This document shows, piece by piece, positions 62,238 to 64,000 of a DNA stretch of 64,000 nucleotides. This DNA comes from Lachnoclostridium edouardi (GTDB lineage: Bacteria > Bacillota > Clostridia > Lachnospirales > Lachnospiraceae). Each line of letters opens with the position of its first letter. Positions within the stretch are counted from its first letter, which is position 1. A program made the position numbers and the translations under genes. Location: the NCBI RefSeq assembly GCF_900240245.1, contig NZ_OESQ01000001.1, positions 128,565-192,564 of the forward strand. Direction: 5' to 3'. Below the pieces are notes generated by a model, which did no database searches, had not been told where the DNA came from, and saw only the letters and a list, made by a program, of their open reading frames with translations.

Positions 62238-63914
62238 ATGGCATATTTTTTAAAAAAGACAACTTTAAAAGGCAGAACTTATCTTGCGATTTATGACAGT
62301 TTTTATAATCAGGAAAAAAAGGGGGCAGCTCACAAATGCTACAAATCCCTTGGCTCTGTAGAAACACTGAAAAAGAACGGCATGGAAGATCCAATCTCTT
62401 TTTACCAACAAGAAGTAGCTCTCTTAAACCAGCAACGAAAAGAAGAAGGTGTCCGCAAAATTTCTGACATTTCTCCAACTCTTTATCTTGGATACTTTCC
62501 ACTGAAAGCAATCCTTGAGAAATTAAAAATCCAAAAGTATGTGAATTATTTTCATCTTACATATGATTTTCAGTTCGATCTTTATGAATTGATTTCTACA
62601 TTAGTCTACGCAAGAGGTGTATGCCCATGCAGTAAAAACAGGACATTCCACGATGTGCTTCCCAATCTGTACCATTCGTCGCATTATTCCTATGATCAGC
62701 TTCTTGATGGTCTTGCCTTTTTGGGAGAAAACTATGAAAAGTTTATCGAGATCTTTACTGTACAAACTGCGGCTGTTTATGGACTGGATACTTCAAACTC
62801 TTACTTTGATTGTACGAATTTCTATTTTGAAATAGACAGGGAGGATGATTTCAGAAAAAAAGGACCGAGCAAAGAAAACAAAAAGGAACCCATCATCGGT
62901 CTTGGGCTCCTTTTGGATCGGAACCAGATTCCGGTCGGTATGAAGATGTATCCGGGAAATGAGTCAGAAAAACCCATTCTACGTGATGTGATTGATGGAC
63001 TTAAAAATAGGAACAATATCATGGGAAAAACCATCCATGTCGCAGACAAAGGACTTAATTGTGCACAAAACATTGCGTTTTCAAAACAGAATGGAGATGG
63101 TTATCTGTTTTCAAAATCTGTAAAAACCTTGCCTTCGACAGAAAAAACCTGGGTATTATTAGAACAGGATTACAAAGATGTCAAAGATAAAAGCGGAAAA
63201 CTTTTATACCGCTATAAAAGCTGTATTGATACTTTTCCTTATTCCATAGAGTATAACGGAAAAAAACAGACCATTATGCTTACAGAGAAACGCCTGGTTA
63301 CCTACAATCCTTCCCTTGCTGCAAAAAAAAGATATGAAATAAACCGCCTTGTAGAAAAAGCAAAAGCACTTACCCTGTCACAAGCCAAAAGGAATGACTT
63401 TGGAGAAGCAGGAAAATATGTGGATTTCACAGATAAAACAGGAAATAAAGCAAAAACAAGGATTAATCAGGCTGCCATCGATAAGGACCTCGAACTTGCC
63501 GGATACAATCTTCTGGTCACATCCGAAACCCAGATGACAGATCAGGATATTTACTGTACTTACCATAATCTGTGGAGAATTGAAGAATCCTTTAAGATTA
63601 TGAAATCAGACCTGGATGCACGGCCGGTATTTCTTCAAAAAGAAAATACGATTAAAGGCCACTTTTTGATTTGCTATTTAACAGTTCTCTTAGAGAGGAT
63701 TTTTCAATTTAAGATACTGGATGAAAAATATTCAACTTCAGATATATTTAGATTCATTAAAGATTTCAGGGTAACAAAAGGCGAACATAAATATATAAAC
63801 ACCACAAGGGATTGTACTTTTATAAATGACCTAGCTGATAAATTTCATCTTCCTTTAACGAATTACTTTCTATCTGAAACTCAAATAAACACCATTTTTA
63901 ATTATAAACTATAA
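62238..63914 (+). CDS. IS1634-family DDE transposase
   Basis: This 558-residue transposase catalyses cut-and-paste transposition. The acidic residues are D191 (SYFDCTNF), D270 (IHVADKGL) and E449 or E450 (LWRIEESFKIMKSDL), the DDE pattern of the IS4/IS1634 group. The ATG at 62238 follows GAGGAGG; an in-frame ATG at 62187 lies within the promoter. The reading frame is complete, with no frameshift or stop, so the enzyme may be active. It is the only mobile-element gene recognised besides the recombinase at 13.7 kb. Confidence 0.93.
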   Translation: MAYFLKKTTLKGRTYLAIYDSFYNQEKKGAAHKCYKSLGSVETLKKNGMEDPISFYQQEVALLNQQRKEEGVRKISDISPTLYLGYFPLKAILEKLKIQKYVNYFHLTYDFQFDLYELISTLVYARGVCPCSKNRTFHDVLPNLYHSSHYSYDQLLDGLAFLGENYEKFIEIFTVQTAAVYGLDTSNSYFDCTNFYFEIDREDDFRKKGPSKENKKEPIIGLGLLLDRNQIPVGMKMYPGNESEKPILRDVIDGLKNRNNIMGKTIHVADKGLNCAQNIAFSKQNGDGYLFSKSVKTLPSTEKTWVLLEQDYKDVKDKSGKLLYRYKSCIDTFPYSIEYNGKKQTIMLTEKRLVTYNPSLAAKKRYEINRLVEKAKALTLSQAKRNDFGEAGKYVDFTDKTGNKAKTRINQAAIDKDLELAGYNLLVTSETQMTDQDIYCTYHNLWRIEESFKIMKSDLDARPVFLQKENTIKGHFLICYLTVLLERIFQFKILDEKYSTSDIFRFIKDFRVTKGEHKYINTTRDCTFINDLADKFHLPLTNYFLSETQINTIFNYKL

Positions 63915-63924
63915 TAACAAACAC

Positions 63925-63951
63925 AGAAGGACTGCCGCTAGCAGTCCTTCT
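63925..63951. repeat. Hairpin after the transposase gene
   Basis: A perfect 11-bp stem, AGAAGGACTGC (63925-63935) with GCAGTCCTTCT (63941-63951), and a 5-base loop. It lies 10 bases after the transposase stop. No U-run follows, so it is a weak terminator or an mRNA 3'-end structure. Confidence 0.65.
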
Positions 63952-64000
63952 AAACCTTAAAGTTTGCACTATTTTTTAATCTCTGATACCAAAGTCAGGT

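Larger units (their letters stand above)
62082..63971 (+). mobile_element. IS1634-family insertion sequence (approximate ends)
   Basis: This is a single-gene insertion sequence: one DDE transposase with a promoter, a short terminator upstream and a hairpin after the gene. Terminal inverted repeats could not be recognised, so the ends are approximate. A 12-base near-repeat in direct orientation, AAGTTAGCACTA (62082-62093) and AAGTTTGCACTA (63960-63971, one mismatch), flanks it and may be an aged target duplication. The limits given follow these repeats. Confidence 0.6.

Overview
The window looks like a chromosomal segment of an anaerobic, spore-forming low-GC Firmicute, most likely a Lachnospiraceae / Clostridium cluster XIVa relative. 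The evidence is the low GC content, AAGGAGG-type ribosome binding sites with frequent GTG and TTG starts, the paired Clostridial radical SAM genes (TIGR03960/TIGR03936) next to an RNase E/G homologue, the sporulation genes yqfC and yqfD, the Prp-processed form of ribosomal protein L27, and a lexA/yneA SOS pair. This placement is inferred from gene content and order; no 16S gene is present.

Layout. (1) 0.3-9.8 kb, mostly plus strand: the radical SAM pair, RNase G-like protein, an esterase, a convergent PadR repressor, then the ribosome-linked run rplU-prp-rpmA // obgE-yhbY-nadD-yqeK-rsfS. (2) 9.9-15.5 kb: lexA and a divergent yneA-like SOS cell-division inhibitor sharing three LexA boxes, a diverged Tet(M)-like GTPase, a PH-domain protein, a tyrosine recombinase and a TtcA-like tRNA thiolase. 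(3) 15.7-21.8 kb: an LCP-family cell-wall ligase and a NlpC/P60 hydrolase, divergent from glmS, and a cytidylate-kinase-like protein. (4) 21.8-27.8 kb, minus strand: HlyD-like protein-yggS-sepF-ylmH-aroB-lspA-rluD. (5) 27.9-38.1 kb, minus strand: a shape and division cluster, radC-mreC-mreD-PBP2-minC-minD-minE-rodA-mgsA-dacF, without mreB, followed by a small P-loop gene with its own promoter. (6) 38.2-52.5 kb, minus strand: tRNA modification, mismatch repair, proline and redox genes (miaA, mutL, mutS, miaB, proA, fau, DUF896, proB, two FAD proteins). (7) 52.6-62.0 kb, minus strand: a BofC-like protein, a flippase, a DUF3048 lipoprotein gene split by an in-frame stop, ybeY, phoH, yqfD, yqfC, rpsU and alaS. 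(8) 62.1-64.0 kb: an IS1634-family insertion sequence at the right edge.

Most of the window is conserved housekeeping sequence. The genes fall into ribosome assembly (Obg, YhbY, RsfS, YbeY, RluD, Prp/L27, L21, S21), tRNA modification (MiaA, MiaB, TtcA) and growth, division and wall synthesis (SepF, MinCDE, MreCD, PBP2, RodA, LCP, NlpC/P60, DacF, flippase). I found no CRISPR array, tRNA, rRNA or recognisable defence island. The points most worth checking are the SOS promoter architecture, the Tet(M)-like GTPase with an altered tip loop, the RNase G-like protein without a zinc link, the transpeptidase with a 250-residue insertion, the missing mreB, the single-codon interruption of the DUF3048 gene, an orphan PadR operator, and an unexplained cluster of hairpins between ttcA and the LCP gene.
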